Shown here piece by piece: positions 7,581 to 16,717 of a stretch of 64,000 bases of DNA. Below the pieces are notes generated by a model. It had not been told where the DNA came from. It worked only from the letters and a program-made list of their open reading frames with translations, and ran no database searches. Location of the stretch: the NCBI GenBank assembly GCA_047617985.1, contig JBLGBS010000001.1, positions 1 to 64,000 on the forward strand, written 5' to 3'. The stretch's first letter is position 1. The number at the start of each line of letters is the position of its first letter. The translations under genes were made by a program, and so were the position numbers. Source of the DNA: SW-4-43-9 sp047617985. Its GTDB lineage: Archaea; Nanohalarchaeota; Nanosalinia; Nanosalinales; Nanosalinaceae.

Positions 7581-10283
7581 TTACTCCGTTGCTGTGACTT
7601 CCCACATTTTGATGAACTCTCCTGTATCTCCTCCGTCCACTTTCTCAACCATATCCATGCCGTGACCGTCCATCAGGTAAAGCCTGACAAGTGTTGAACG
7701 ACTGATCTCTTTTGGTACTAGAATTCCTCTTGCAGCTGTAGGTCTTCCTGCCTGTGCTGATCCGATAGCTCTCTCTAGGCTGTAGTAAGGGTTGATCGCT
7801 GCACAGTAATCAGTCTGTGATTCCACGTCGTACTCTATCCTGCCTTCAGGTGTTAGAGCGCAGTCAAGTCTTGTACGACCCCTTGCTTCAAATGTAGGTG
7901 CGGTTTCTTCTGAGATTTCGAAACTTGAACCGGTTATATTTATCGGTATGTACAGCCCGACTCCTCTTCCTTGGAACTGTACTACTGTGTTGTTGTTGCT
8001 GTCTCTGCTGAGCGATTCCTGAATATTGCGGGAGGTCTGGAGCGTGTTCATCGAGTTAAACTCTGTGTTATCTCTGTTTGCGATCTGGCTGACTGCTGAG
8101 TACTTGCCGATCATGCTCTGGTCAAGAACTATGTAGTCGACTGAGTGCTTTTCCAGGAATTCTGTATGGTTTTCTGGATTGCTTGAGGTAAGGAACTCTG
8201 CCAGCGGATAGTTAATCTTCTCACTGTTCGTGTAGTAGCGGTTGTTACCTCCATCGGCGATCGCCGCTCTTCTTCCTATCGATTCAAACCAGTAGCCGTA
8301 GTCCCACCAGGAAAGAACTACATCGCCTTTCTCGGTGTTCTGCTCCATCCAGTCAAGATTCTCTTCCCATAGAGGGTTAGGAGATCCTCCAAGGCTCTGA
8401 GCGTTAGCAACTCCGGCTGCCAGATTCACTACAAGAGTCAGAGCTATGACTGCTCCTATGAAAGGATACTTCAGATCAAGTTCGGTGATCTTGTCGGAGA
8501 GCTCGAGGTCTTCGAGCAGGTAGTACGCAATTCCGTTCAGAGCAGCTACTACCCCTACTGCCAGGAGAAGTTGTATTCCAAGGATTGACGCGGTTATTAC
8601 TGCTAAAACTATATCAAGTACTATAACTGCTGAGCCTAGGCCGAGGTAGGAAACTTTATCCGTATCCATAGAGTTCAGTTTCTTGACTGCTCTTGAGAAA
8701 GCGTATCCGGCCATAAAAGCGGTTGGGAAAGCTGCCAGGAAGATAAGTCTGGATTTGGATACAGCTCCGAGGATGCCTGATAGAGCCCAGAGGAGAGGAA
8801 GGATCTGATACCATTTGTATTCGATACTGAAATCTTTCTCCTGGTTGGTAGCGATTATAATCACAATTCCTGACACCGTTAAGAGAACAGGTGCAGATAT
8901 AGCTCTTAAGATCGAGATCGGATTGTTTGTCTGGAAGAAGGATGCGAATCCAAGGATCCAGACGAACAGGACACCTACCATAAATGAGTAATAAGTTCCT
9001 GCTTCAACTTCCTTCTCAATCAGATCCAGCTTTCTCAGGATCATAGCCAGTACATAGGTTCCGGCGAATACCACTCCGACAATTGCCAGAGGCCAGGCGC
9101 CGTTTAGAGTTCCTAAAACGCTTAGAAGAGAAGTAAAAGGTCTTAGGACAGCCATAGTTCCTGTTAGAGAGCCGGCCACGTTTGATGCTGTAACAGCTCC
9201 AAGCTGGCTTATCAACTGGTTCAGACCGGCTGGTGCGTTTTCAGCTACTGTACCTGCTATCACTCCACCCCCACTCTGAGTTACCTTTCCGATAAGTGAG
9301 AAGAAAATGTTTTCTAGGAAGTCCGAGTAGAGAGGTGAAAGCATAAGCATTATTAGACCGAAAGCTGACGTTGCTGGAGTGTAGTAAGGAATGTAGTCCT
9401 TCTTAATTAGTTTGAACTCCTCCACCAGGTATCGGCTCCATAGGAAAGCTAGAAGACCGACGTTACCCATCAGCGTAGAGCTTGTGATGCTGAACTTTCC
9501 TGGGTTGACAATAGCGGCGAATCCGCCTGCGACAATAACTACAGGTGTGTAAGCTGCTACGAGGCTTTCAATATCCTCGTTGATGAACATCATTACAAGT
9601 ACTACAAGTGGATAGAGGAGCCATAGGAACTGTGATCCTCCCCAGCTGATTGAGAAGGCTCCAAGTGCAAGACCGGACAGAATTCCGAGAACCTGGTTTT
9701 TCTCCTTCCAGGCACGTGTGAAAAAGTACAGAGATACAACCATGAAGAAAGATCCGATCGGCTCTTTCTCGAAGAAACCTGCTGAGGTTCTGTGGAGAAC
9801 CCCTGGAATCGTTGCGAGGAAGAAAGCAGCTGCAACTCCGGCTGATTTATCGTAGAGCTCTTTTCCGAGGAAGTAGGTTACGAAAACTCCTAAAGCACCC
9901 ATTAATGCTGGGTAGAACTGTGCCCACTCCAGGAACGATCCGAATACCAGGAAAGGCCCCATCCAGTACATTAAAGCCGGGAAAATTATGTTACCGTTGT
10001 TAAAAACATTGAAAGGTGCGTTGTAAGGGAAGTAACGCATGAAATCGACTGCAGGAATATTGCCTTCAAGGGCAAGGTGCTGGCTCTGCCTGAAAATCCA
10101 GTAAGGATCCAAGGCCTGGAAGTACTTCATCCCCTGCACCGGCATGTAACGGATGTAGAGAGCGAAAAGAAATATTGTGGAAGCTGCTAGGAAACCCCAG
10201 TGATCAGTTAAAGTGGCTTTCGGCTCATCTCTAAATTTTCTCCCTTTATTCTCAAGTCGCTCTCTGATGTCCTGGAGTCCCAT
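7581..10283 (-). CDS. aglB: Oligosaccharyltransferase AglB (STT3 family)
   Basis: The 900-residue membrane enzyme that transfers the lipid-linked glycan to Asn-X-Ser/Thr on the outer membrane face. The first DxD-like site is DPYWIFR (Asp59), the second acidic site is in the FFEKEPIG loop, and the catalytic signature WWDYGYW is at residues 659-665 at the start of the soluble domain. A DK-type motif is plausible in DQSMIGKYSAV. About 12 helices precede residue 600. Length matches euryarchaeal AglB. Start is ATG 10283, 30 nt from an AT box on the minus strand, so probably leaderless. The many secreted repeat proteins downstream in this window are likely substrates (inference). Confidence 0.95.
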   Translation of the reverse strand: MGLQDIRERLENKGRKFRDEPKATLTDHWGFLAASTIFLFALYIRYMPVQGMKYFQALDPYWIFRQSQHLALEGNIPAVDFMRYFPYNAPFNVFNNGNIIFPALMYWMGPFLVFGSFLEWAQFYPALMGALGVFVTYFLGKELYDKSAGVAAAFFLATIPGVLHRTSAGFFEKEPIGSFFMVVSLYFFTRAWKEKNQVLGILSGLALGAFSISWGGSQFLWLLYPLVVLVMMFINEDIESLVAAYTPVVIVAGGFAAIVNPGKFSITSSTLMGNVGLLAFLWSRYLVEEFKLIKKDYIPYYTPATSAFGLIMLMLSPLYSDFLENIFFSLIGKVTQSGGGVIAGTVAENAPAGLNQLISQLGAVTASNVAGSLTGTMAVLRPFTSLLSVLGTLNGAWPLAIVGVVFAGTYVLAMILRKLDLIEKEVEAGTYYSFMVGVLFVWILGFASFFQTNNPISILRAISAPVLLTVSGIVIIIATNQEKDFSIEYKWYQILPLLWALSGILGAVSKSRLIFLAAFPTAFMAGYAFSRAVKKLNSMDTDKVSYLGLGSAVIVLDIVLAVITASILGIQLLLAVGVVAALNGIAYYLLEDLELSDKITELDLKYPFIGAVIALTLVVNLAAGVANAQSLGGSPNPLWEENLDWMEQNTEKGDVVLSWWDYGYWFESIGRRAAIADGGNNRYYTNSEKINYPLAEFLTSSNPENHTEFLEKHSVDYIVLDQSMIGKYSAVSQIANRDNTEFNSMNTLQTSRNIQESLSRDSNNNTVVQFQGRGVGLYIPINITGSSFEISEETAPTFEARGRTRLDCALTPEGRIEYDVESQTDYCAAINPYYSLERAIGSAQAGRPTAARGILVPKEISRSTLVRLYLMDGHGMDMVEKVDGGDTGEFIKMWEVTATE

Positions 10284-10310
10284 TATTTGAATATTGAATT
10301 GTGTAAGACC

Positions 10311-10318
10311 TTTTTAAT
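10311..10318 (-). promoter_or_regulatory. TATA-like box for aglB operon
   Basis: On the minus strand this reads ATTAAAAA and is centred about 30 nt before the aglB ATG at 10283. The divergent secF has its own box at 10339-10346; here the 86-nt gap holds two separate elements. Confidence 0.5.
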
Positions 10319-10338
10319 TCTCTCCCATTGAACAATTA

Positions 10339-10346
10339 GTTTAAAA
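10339..10346 (+). promoter_or_regulatory. TATA-like box for secF-secD
   Basis: GTTTAAAA is centred about 27 nt before the GTG start at 10370, the spacing of a leaderless archaeal promoter. Confidence 0.5.
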
Positions 10347-10369
10347 GAAAAGGAGTCAAGGGGTTTGAT

Positions 10370-11284
10370 GTGGAACTGGAAAAATATTTTGACAAGGTCT
10401 ATGAGGATTACGACAAGTACTTTGCCATACCGGTAGCCTTGATTCTGTTATCTATAGGTATTTTGGCTTTCAGCTATATATCCACAGGCCAGGTAATGGA
10501 GAAAGGACTTGACTTCACAGGAGGAACCGAGATCCAGTTCTCAATCAACGAAAGTTTTGAAACCCAGGATATAGGAACGGTTTTCGCCGAACAAGGAAGA
10601 AACGACGTACAGGCAGTTAAGCAGACAGCAGGGGATGAGACATCTCTTCTACTAAGAATTCCTCCACCAGAAATGAATGAGACAGAGGCAAGTAATATAC
10701 TTGAAAACGCAGGCTACCAGGTACAGGTTGAAAGCCTGAGATCTCTTTCCTCATCGGTTTCGGACGAGTTCTTTGTGCAGGCACAGCTCGCATTCGTCAT
10801 GGCTTTCACAATTATGAGCCTGGTGATATTCTACGCTTTCAAGGATCTAACCCCTTCGCTCGCTGTGATATTTGCAGCAGCAGGAGATATTGTTTTTGCA
10901 ATGGCAGGTATGGTTGTCTTCAATATACCTTTGACTCTAGGTTCTTTCGCAGCTCTGCTGATGCTTATCGGTTACTCTGTTGACACAGATATTGTATTAT
11001 CAACTAGAGCGCTGAAACAGCAGAGAAAATCATTGAAGCACAGAATCTGGAGCTCGATTAAGACAGGTGTTACGATGAGCTCCGGTGGAATTGCTGGTTT
11101 TACACTTCTATACTTTGTTTCACAGGCACTTGTAGGGCCTTCAGAGCTTTCAAACATTGCTGCAGTAATGGTGCTTGGACTGGTAGCTGACATACCTCTT
11201 ACCTACTTCGGAAACGCGTTAATACTTAAGAAATACATTGAAGGAGACTTCAAATCAATTGGAGAGTGGTTTAAATGGAGATAA
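10370..11284 (+). CDS. secF: Protein-export membrane protein SecF
   Basis: A 304-residue RND-type export factor that with SecD uses ion gradients to assist late steps of Sec translocation. GLDFTGGTEIQFS is the SecF signature after the first helix. A periplasm-side domain follows, then five helices containing the conserved region around GYSVDTDIVLSTRAL and SSGGIAGFTLLYFVSQ. The start is GTG; the overlapping ATG at 10368 is out of frame. SecF comes before SecD, the archaeal order, with a 10-nt overlap. Length is normal. Confidence 0.95.
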   Translation: MELEKYFDKVYEDYDKYFAIPVALILLSIGILAFSYISTGQVMEKGLDFTGGTEIQFSINESFETQDIGTVFAEQGRNDVQAVKQTAGDETSLLLRIPPPEMNETEASNILENAGYQVQVESLRSLSSSVSDEFFVQAQLAFVMAFTIMSLVIFYAFKDLTPSLAVIFAAAGDIVFAMAGMVVFNIPLTLGSFAALLMLIGYSVDTDIVLSTRALKQQRKSLKHRIWSSIKTGVTMSSGGIAGFTLLYFVSQALVGPSELSNIAAVMVLGLVADIPLTYFGNALILKKYIEGDFKSIGEWFKWR

Positions 11285-12876
11285 AAGAACTGATGAAGGA
11301 GTGGAGGATCTGGGTTCTCATAATTGCTTTAGGAGCGTCAATTTTCCTGCTGAATCCTCACTACGAAACAGTTGACGGAGAAACCACGATTGCTACAGGT
11401 ATAAACCAGGGACTGGATCTTGAAGGAGGCACTAGAATACTTCTGGGCGTTCAGAGCAACAATACGTCCGAAGCCCAAGCTAACCAGATCGGAACTATTC
11501 TTGAACAGAGGGTATCCGCGTTCGGATTAACTCAGACCTCGGTGAGAACGGTTCGATTGGGCGACGAGTACAGGATACTTGTAGAAGTAGCTTCAACCAA
11601 CCAGACACAGCTGCGCGAGCTTATATCGCAGGAAGGTAACTTCCAGGCAAGAATGCCTCTTCTAATTGCTGATGAACAGGAGTTCTCAATACAGAACGAA
11701 TACAGCTTCCAGTACGAAAACGGGTCGGTAAACGTCAATAACAATACTTACAGACCGGGCGATGAATTCACTCTGGATAACGCTGACTTCATATATGTCA
11801 ACAATACAGAAGACGGCGCCAACCTGAACGTTGTGGCGTATGATGGTGAAGACGTACAGCAGGTTCTAACCTCTCAGTCCCGGGTATCCCAGAGCCAGGG
11901 AGGGTACTCGTTTAACTTCCCTGTAGTACTTTCAACCGAGGCAGCTGAAAGGGTCCAGGTTATTGCAGAAAACTATCCTACCACAACTGTTGGAGGAGAA
12001 CCTTATCTCGGTAAAATTTCCGGTACAGGTGCGGCACAGTTGATGCTTTATGTCGACGGCAACCAGCAGAGCGCGCTGAACATGGCTTCAGTTTTCAAGA
12101 CTCAGGTTGTTACACAGCCGTCGATTAACGGTGGAGCGGAGACAGCTGCACAGGCTAGATCCGATATGGAGGAGCTTCAGGCAATTCTGCAGTCCGGAAA
12201 GCTTCCTGCACCGGTTGAAATCGACTCTATCTCGACTATTTCCTCCTCGCTTGGAAACCAGTTCATGAGCGCAGCTATAATCTCAATTGTGATGTCGCTT
12301 GTAGCGGTAGGAGGATTAATCTACGTTAGATACAATAACGCCAAGCTGGCGATCCCTATTGTGGTCACAGGTTCTTCAGAGGTTTTCATTCTGCTCGGAT
12401 CCTTCTTTTCCACAATTATTACGCTGGATCTGGCATCCATCGCAGGTATAATCGCAGCGGTAGGAACAGGAGTCGATGATCAGATCATCATCACAGACGA
12501 GTCAGGAAGAGATATCGTCCGCGACTGGAAGAAAAGGCTTAAGCGAGCGTTCTTCGTTATCTTTACTTCCGCAGCTTCAACAATCGGAGCTATGATGCCG
12601 ATTGTCTCACCTTCAATCTCCAACATAGCGATCGGAGCAGCAGGACTTGGACTGATCGGCTACACACTTTACAGCCAGAGAACAAGACCACACTACTTCG
12701 CGATTGGAGCAATGGCAATAGCGGTTTCAGCTTTCGCATTCCAGCTAAGCCCTTCAAGCTTCGCACTTCAATCTGTAAGAGGATTTGCGGTTACAACTAT
12801 TCTTGGAGTCTTAGTCGGTATAAGCATTACAAGGCCGGCTTACGCCAAGATGCTGGAATATATGGAAGAAAAATAG
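11275..12876 (+). CDS. secD: Protein-export membrane protein SecD
   Basis: A 533-residue partner of SecF. GINQGLDLEGGTRILLGV near residue 45 is the SecD LDLxGG signature. A large extracytoplasmic P1-like domain occupies roughly residues 70-310, then a helix block contains VGTGVDDQIIITDESGRD, the conserved SecD transmembrane aspartate region. A helix at the N-terminus (WVLIIALGASIFLL) and about five at the C-terminus give the expected topology. The ATG lies inside the end of secF, so translation is coupled. The block of exported proteins downstream fits an active Sec pathway. Confidence 0.95.
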   Translation: MEIKELMKEWRIWVLIIALGASIFLLNPHYETVDGETTIATGINQGLDLEGGTRILLGVQSNNTSEAQANQIGTILEQRVSAFGLTQTSVRTVRLGDEYRILVEVASTNQTQLRELISQEGNFQARMPLLIADEQEFSIQNEYSFQYENGSVNVNNNTYRPGDEFTLDNADFIYVNNTEDGANLNVVAYDGEDVQQVLTSQSRVSQSQGGYSFNFPVVLSTEAAERVQVIAENYPTTTVGGEPYLGKISGTGAAQLMLYVDGNQQSALNMASVFKTQVVTQPSINGGAETAAQARSDMEELQAILQSGKLPAPVEIDSISTISSSLGNQFMSAAIISIVMSLVAVGGLIYVRYNNAKLAIPIVVTGSSEVFILLGSFFSTIITLDLASIAGIIAAVGTGVDDQIIITDESGRDIVRDWKKRLKRAFFVIFTSAASTIGAMMPIVSPSISNIAIGAAGLGLIGYTLYSQRTRPHYFAIGAMAIAVSAFAFQLSPSSFALQSVRGFAVTTILGVLVGISITRPAYAKMLEYMEEK

Positions 12877-12912
12877 AATCTGAAATATGATTTCTTTGGG
12901 AAAATTAACAGG

Positions 12913-13221
12913 TTACTGAAGATTCATTACTGCTTCAGCTACATCTTCAGCGTCTTCCAGGGCTTTTCTTGCCTCTTCTTCACTGCATCCTGTTTTATCC
13001 ATAACAAGCTCCACGTCCTCCGAGCTGATATCCTCAACTTCACTGTAGTCGCCCTGAAGCTGGAAGATTTCCTGACCTTTTGCCTCTATTTTTGACAGCT
13101 GGGGGTTGCTGAAAACTAATTTTTTGTCGCCGACTTTGACTACAACTTCGTCAGCGTCGATTTCATCCATATCCATACCCATCTGCTTCATCATCTTAGA
13201 CATATCCTTTCCGCCAAACAT
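12913..13221 (-). CDS. nac: Nascent polypeptide-associated complex protein (archaeal NAC alpha)
   Basis: A 102-residue ribosome-associated chaperone that binds emerging polypeptides as a homodimer. The N-terminus MFGGKDMSKMMKQMGMDMDE is the usual archaeal opening. A NAC beta-barrel core follows (VVVKVGDKKLVFSNPQLSKI, EIFQLQGDY), and the C-terminal UBA domain is DVELVMDKTGCSEEEARKAL. ATG 13221 is preferred to an upstream one at 13239 because it matches the family start and lies 26-30 nt from the shared AT box. Confidence is high. Confidence 0.95.
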   Translation of the reverse strand: MFGGKDMSKMMKQMGMDMDEIDADEVVVKVGDKKLVFSNPQLSKIEAKGQEIFQLQGDYSEVEDISSEDVELVMDKTGCSEEEARKALEDAEDVAEAVMNLQ

Positions 13222-13244
13222 AATGTGTAACAACAACACGCCTG

Positions 13245-13254
13245 TTTTTTATAT
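13245..13254. promoter_or_regulatory. Shared TATA-like box between NAC and TctA-like genes
   Basis: TTTTTTATAT is the only AT box in the 54 nt between the divergent starts at 13221 and 13276. It is centred about 26-29 nt from each, so it could serve both directions. Confidence 0.6.
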
Positions 13255-13275
13255 CACTGATCCAGGAAAAATTAC

Positions 13276-14463
13276 ATGCTGGAAATAATCTTTTTAATAT
13301 TTCTAGGTGTTTTAGTTGGTGTTTTTACAGGTTTAACGCCAGGAATACATCCTAATACTGTTATTTTTGCCTTAATGCCTTTTTACTTTGCTTTTGATAT
13401 CGGTTTCAGCTTTTATGCTTCCTTTATTTCTGGAGTCTCTCTTTCCCACACGTTTCACGACTTCATTCCGTCAATATTTCTTGGTGTGCCTGAACCGGAA
13501 TCAGCACTAGCTGCTCTCCCAGGACAGAAGCTTGCGCTGGAGGGTCGAGGTCTTCAGGCTTTTGACTACACTGTCTATGGAGGGGTTTACTCGATGGTGA
13601 CTGCGCTGGTTCTTTCTTATCCGGTTTACATGGTTATGGAATCGGTTTACAGCTTTTTCCAGCCTTTTATGGAGTACTGCCTCTTGTTTATCCTGCTTTT
13701 CATAATTTTCAAATCAAATAAATGGAGGAACTCTCTGACGGTTTCAGTGCTCAGCGGGCTTCTGGGAGTGCTTTCTTTCTCCTCACCGGTCAATCAGCAG
13801 TACGTTTTAACACCTATATTTGCCGGTCTATTTGCTTTTCCATCGGTTTTCAACGCTCTGAATGAAGGTGCGGAAATACCTGATCAAACCGATATGTCAC
13901 TTTCCCGGAAAGTTTACTGGTCTGGCGGTGTAACAGGTTTTCTGGCGTCACTTCCGATAACGGTCTTTCCCGGTCTCAGCAACTCTATTTCGACGACCTT
14001 TCTGATGCCTCTGGTTGAGAAGAAGAAGGAGAGCTTTCTGTCGGCTACCGGCTCAGTAAACACTTCTGATATTTTTCTTTCATTTCTGGCACTGATGGCT
14101 ATGGAGAGAGCGCGTTCAGGAGCTTCTGTGGCACTTCAGACAACAGGAAACAGTGGAATGGTTATTTTTGTACTCGGGGCCTCTATACTTGCTGCATCGT
14201 TTTCCGCACCTCTTTCACTTTTCACAGCGCGCAGATTCCTTGATTCCTGGCTGATGGATAACCAGAGGTTTCTCTCCTATGGCGTGATGCTGGTTCTAGT
14301 TCTTTCTGTTCTCTACCTGACAGGAGGTTTCGGGTTCCTGATCTTCCTGACTGCGTGTTTCATAGGTTTTATTGCATCAATGACTGATGAGAGACATGCT
14401 GCCATGACTGTTCTACTGTTCCCGGCACTCAGATTTTTCGCAGGATCCGGCATCTTTATGTGA
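13276..14463 (+). CDS. TctA-like polytopic membrane protein (COG1784 type)
   Basis: A 395-residue integral membrane protein with about ten hydrophobic segments. The GVFTGLTPGIHPNT motif near residues 15-28 and the repeated inverted half around SLPITVFPGLSNSIS mark the archaeal TctA-like family, which is distantly related to the permease subunit of tripartite tricarboxylate transporters. Substrate and function are not established. No periplasmic binding or small TctB-type subunit is seen nearby. It is probably the first gene of a unit with the AI-2E-type protein 21 nt downstream. Confidence 0.8.
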   Translation: MLEIIFLIFLGVLVGVFTGLTPGIHPNTVIFALMPFYFAFDIGFSFYASFISGVSLSHTFHDFIPSIFLGVPEPESALAALPGQKLALEGRGLQAFDYTVYGGVYSMVTALVLSYPVYMVMESVYSFFQPFMEYCLLFILLFIIFKSNKWRNSLTVSVLSGLLGVLSFSSPVNQQYVLTPIFAGLFAFPSVFNALNEGAEIPDQTDMSLSRKVYWSGGVTGFLASLPITVFPGLSNSISTTFLMPLVEKKKESFLSATGSVNTSDIFLSFLALMAMERARSGASVALQTTGNSGMVIFVLGASILAASFSAPLSLFTARRFLDSWLMDNQRFLSYGVMLVLVLSVLYLTGGFGFLIFLTACFIGFIASMTDERHAAMTVLLFPALRFFAGSGIFM

Positions 14464-14484
14464 ATTAAGTTTGAATCTTCCAGT

Positions 14485-15486
14485 ATGAACGAGAGAAAAG
14501 CCTTTCTTTTCATACTGGCCGGTATTTTCGGGCTTATAGCCTTCATGATGGCGGAACCATTTCTCGGCTACATAATAGGTGCAGGTCTTCTTGCATTCCT
14601 TCTATACCCGATCCACAGGAGGGCCTCGAAATACATACCTGATCGGATCTCCGGATTTCTGGTTGTTTTCCTCGGTATACTTGTGCTGATAGTTCCTTTC
14701 CTTTTCGCTGCAATGGCGGTTTTTGAGGACGCCAGAGATCTTGTCAATGACGTAAACAGGACAGAATTCATCGATACAGGTGAGATCGAGCAGAGGGTTT
14801 TCGACATGACCGGGAGGGAGATAGATGTTGAGCAGAGCATAGACAGTCTTTTCCGCCGGTTTACGGAGACCTCTCTTGGTGGATTCACCCAGTTCATACA
14901 GTTCTTCACTCATTTCACAATTGGAATAACTATAATGATGTTCCTGATGTATTACCTGATAGTCGATGGGAAGGAGTTTGTACAGTGGCTTAGAACTATA
15001 ATACCACTACCTGAGGAAATACAGGGCTCTCTTCTGGATGAGATAGAGATGACGTCCTGGGCAGTGATTAAAGGACACGTTATGGTCGCGATAATTCAGG
15101 GATTAGTCGCTGGTCTAGGGCTTTTCCTGACAGGGATCCCCAACTACTTCTTCTGGACGTTCGTCATGATACTTCTCGGCTTCATACCGATTTTCGGCAC
15201 ATTCATGATATGGGGGCCGGCTACGGTCTACCTTTTCATCATCGGAGAGGTGCCTTCAGCGGTCTTCCTAGGTATCTACGGTCTTATAATAGTCAGCCTG
15301 ACTGATAACATAATCAGGCCGTTCGCGGTTGATAGAGGATCAAATTTACATCCAGCAGTGATTTTAATTGGAGTAATTGGCGGTGTTTACATTTTCGGAG
15401 CCGTAGGACTGTTTATAGGCCCAATACTTCTTGGAATATTCAAATCTGTGCTTTTAGTCTTCAAAAATAACTACGAAGATTTATAA
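14485..15486 (+). CDS. AI-2E/PerM family membrane transporter
   Basis: A 333-residue membrane protein with the layout of the PerM/YdiK (AI-2E exporter) family. Paired N-terminal helices (residues 6-48) are followed by a third helix (55-80) and a soluble amphipathic stretch containing FDMTGREIDVEQSIDSLF. A C-terminal helix bundle then holds LGFIPIFGTFMIWGPA and LTDNIIRPFAVDRGSNLHP, the conserved family core. Members have been tied to autoinducer, osmolyte or ion efflux; in a halophile, an osmolyte or ion role is plausible but unproven. Confidence 0.85.
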   Translation: MNERKAFLFILAGIFGLIAFMMAEPFLGYIIGAGLLAFLLYPIHRRASKYIPDRISGFLVVFLGILVLIVPFLFAAMAVFEDARDLVNDVNRTEFIDTGEIEQRVFDMTGREIDVEQSIDSLFRRFTETSLGGFTQFIQFFTHFTIGITIMMFLMYYLIVDGKEFVQWLRTIIPLPEEIQGSLLDEIEMTSWAVIKGHVMVAIIQGLVAGLGLFLTGIPNYFFWTFVMILLGFIPIFGTFMIWGPATVYLFIIGEVPSAVFLGIYGLIIVSLTDNIIRPFAVDRGSNLHPAVILIGVIGGVYIFGAVGLFIGPILLGIFKSVLLVFKNNYEDL

Positions 15487-15488
15487 AT
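15479..15488 (+). promoter_or_regulatory. TATA-like box
   Basis: ATTTATAAAT overlaps the stop codon of the AI-2E-type gene and is centred 27 nt before ATG 15511. The following gene therefore probably has its own leaderless transcript. Confidence 0.6.
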
Positions 15489-15510
15489 AGCCTTCCAATA
15501 TCAGTAATAT

Positions 15511-16371
15511 ATGGCAGATATAGCGAATGCAGCTATACTTGCGTCGATTGTAGTTGGAATGGTGTCGATTCCAGCTGCTTCTGGCAGTATAAGCGCACAG
15601 GATACGGTTCCAGAGCCTGTGGATAATATTTCCTCGACTCAGGATATGCCCAAGGAGGAATCCACAGAACTAACATCTGACGCGTTCACCAGAGCAGTTG
15701 AGACAGCTTTCTCGGAGTTCAGAACGAAAGTCAGCTCAGGCAGTGTGGAAGGAGAGCTGGAAACTCCACAGTCCAGTTTGAAGCTTGACAGAAGCTCCGG
15801 ATCTGTGGAGTGGAAGATGGAGACTCCCAGAGGCACTTTAACTGTCGAGCAGAAACCCTCTAAAGTCACTGAGAAAACAGTTACTCCGCACGGAACACTG
15901 GAGAAAACCCGTCAGAACGGAGCTGTAAAGACAAGTTTCGAGGGAACCGACAGAGAGAAAGTAGAGAAAACCGCTTCAGAACTTAGAGATCTTATGGAGA
16001 AAAAGAAGCAGAAATATCAGTCGAAGAGCGATAAAATGAGAACTCGGCAGTACAGTCAAGGAGTCTCACTTGATGTAGCTCCAGAAACACCTGAGAAAGC
16101 AGTTCTGGAGAATCAGATGGAGAGAAGTTTGGATCTCGAAGACTGGAAAATCAGCAACAATAATCCGGACTACTTCGAGCTGAACCAGACTCTCAAACAA
16201 AGTCAGAAACTCCATGTTTACAGTGCAGAAAGATCAGAGATCAACGTGACAGAGAATGAATCGGACAGATATGTTTACGGTTCGGATCTGACCTGGGAAG
16301 ATGGAAGTGACACCGCAAAACTCTTTGATTCCGGAGGCAATGAAATAGAGAGCTACTCCTACACTAGTTAG
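15511..16371 (+). CDS. Secreted hypothetical protein with short tandem motifs
   Basis: I do not recognise this 286-residue protein. Residues 5-27 form a hydrophobic signal peptide or anchor (AAILASIVVGMVSIPAASG). Between roughly residues 75 and 145 an imperfect motif of about 24 residues recurs: SGSVEGELETPQSSL, then SGSVEWKMETPRGTL, then a KTVTPHGTLEK variant. A charged, probably helical segment (TASELRDLMEKKKQKYQSKS) follows. The rest is polar and acidic with no cysteine. Its strong private promoter suggests it is well expressed. Its stop overlaps the convergent gene's stop by 3 nt. Confidence 0.6.
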   Translation: MADIANAAILASIVVGMVSIPAASGSISAQDTVPEPVDNISSTQDMPKEESTELTSDAFTRAVETAFSEFRTKVSSGSVEGELETPQSSLKLDRSSGSVEWKMETPRGTLTVEQKPSKVTEKTVTPHGTLEKTRQNGAVKTSFEGTDREKVEKTASELRDLMEKKKQKYQSKSDKMRTRQYSQGVSLDVAPETPEKAVLENQMERSLDLEDWKISNNNPDYFELNQTLKQSQKLHVYSAERSEINVTENESDRYVYGSDLTWEDGSDTAKLFDSGGNEIESYSYTS

Positions 16372-16664
16372 AGCTTCTCTATTTCACCCTTCAGTTTATA
16401 TTTTTCTCCCGTAACCAACCTCTTCATAGTAAGGTCTTCACCTTCGCTGACCACCACAATATTTCTGAATAGGGAGGTAACACTGTCCGAACCACCTATT
16501 TTCTTGATCTCATATTTAATTCCTATTATACCTGCTAGAGCGATATAAAGATATGAAATTATCATAAAAGAAGTTGAGTTGTATCCTAGCTGTCTAACAG
16601 TTAAATAAGCGATACCGTAGAATGTTAAACCTATTGAAAGCGGTATTTTAATTCTTCCCAGCAT
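16368..16664 (-). CDS. Small membrane protein of unknown function
   Basis: A 98-residue protein with two hydrophobic helices near residues 8-25 and 32-52, followed by a basic and polar tail (KRLVTGEKYKLKGEIEKL). No family was recognised. Its ATG at 16664 is 27 nt from the AT box at 16687-16695, which it seems to share with the GIY-YIG gene. Confidence 0.55.
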   Translation of the reverse strand: MLGRIKIPLSIGLTFYGIAYLTVRQLGYNSTSFMIISYLYIALAGIIGIKYEIKKIGGSDSVTSLFRNIVVVSEGEDLTMKRLVTGEKYKLKGEIEKL

Positions 16665-16686
16665 ATGATTTTTTGGGAAAAACTGA

Positions 16687-16695
16687 ATTAAAAAG
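16687..16695. promoter_or_regulatory. Shared TATA-like box
   Basis: ATTAAAAAG is centred at 16691, exactly midway between the minus start 16664 and the plus start 16718. The symmetry supports 16718 as the real start of the GIY-YIG gene, since an upstream TTG at 16673 would put the box inside the coding region. Confidence 0.6.
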
Positions 16696-16717
16696 AAACC
16701 GCGCTACTAAAGATAAC

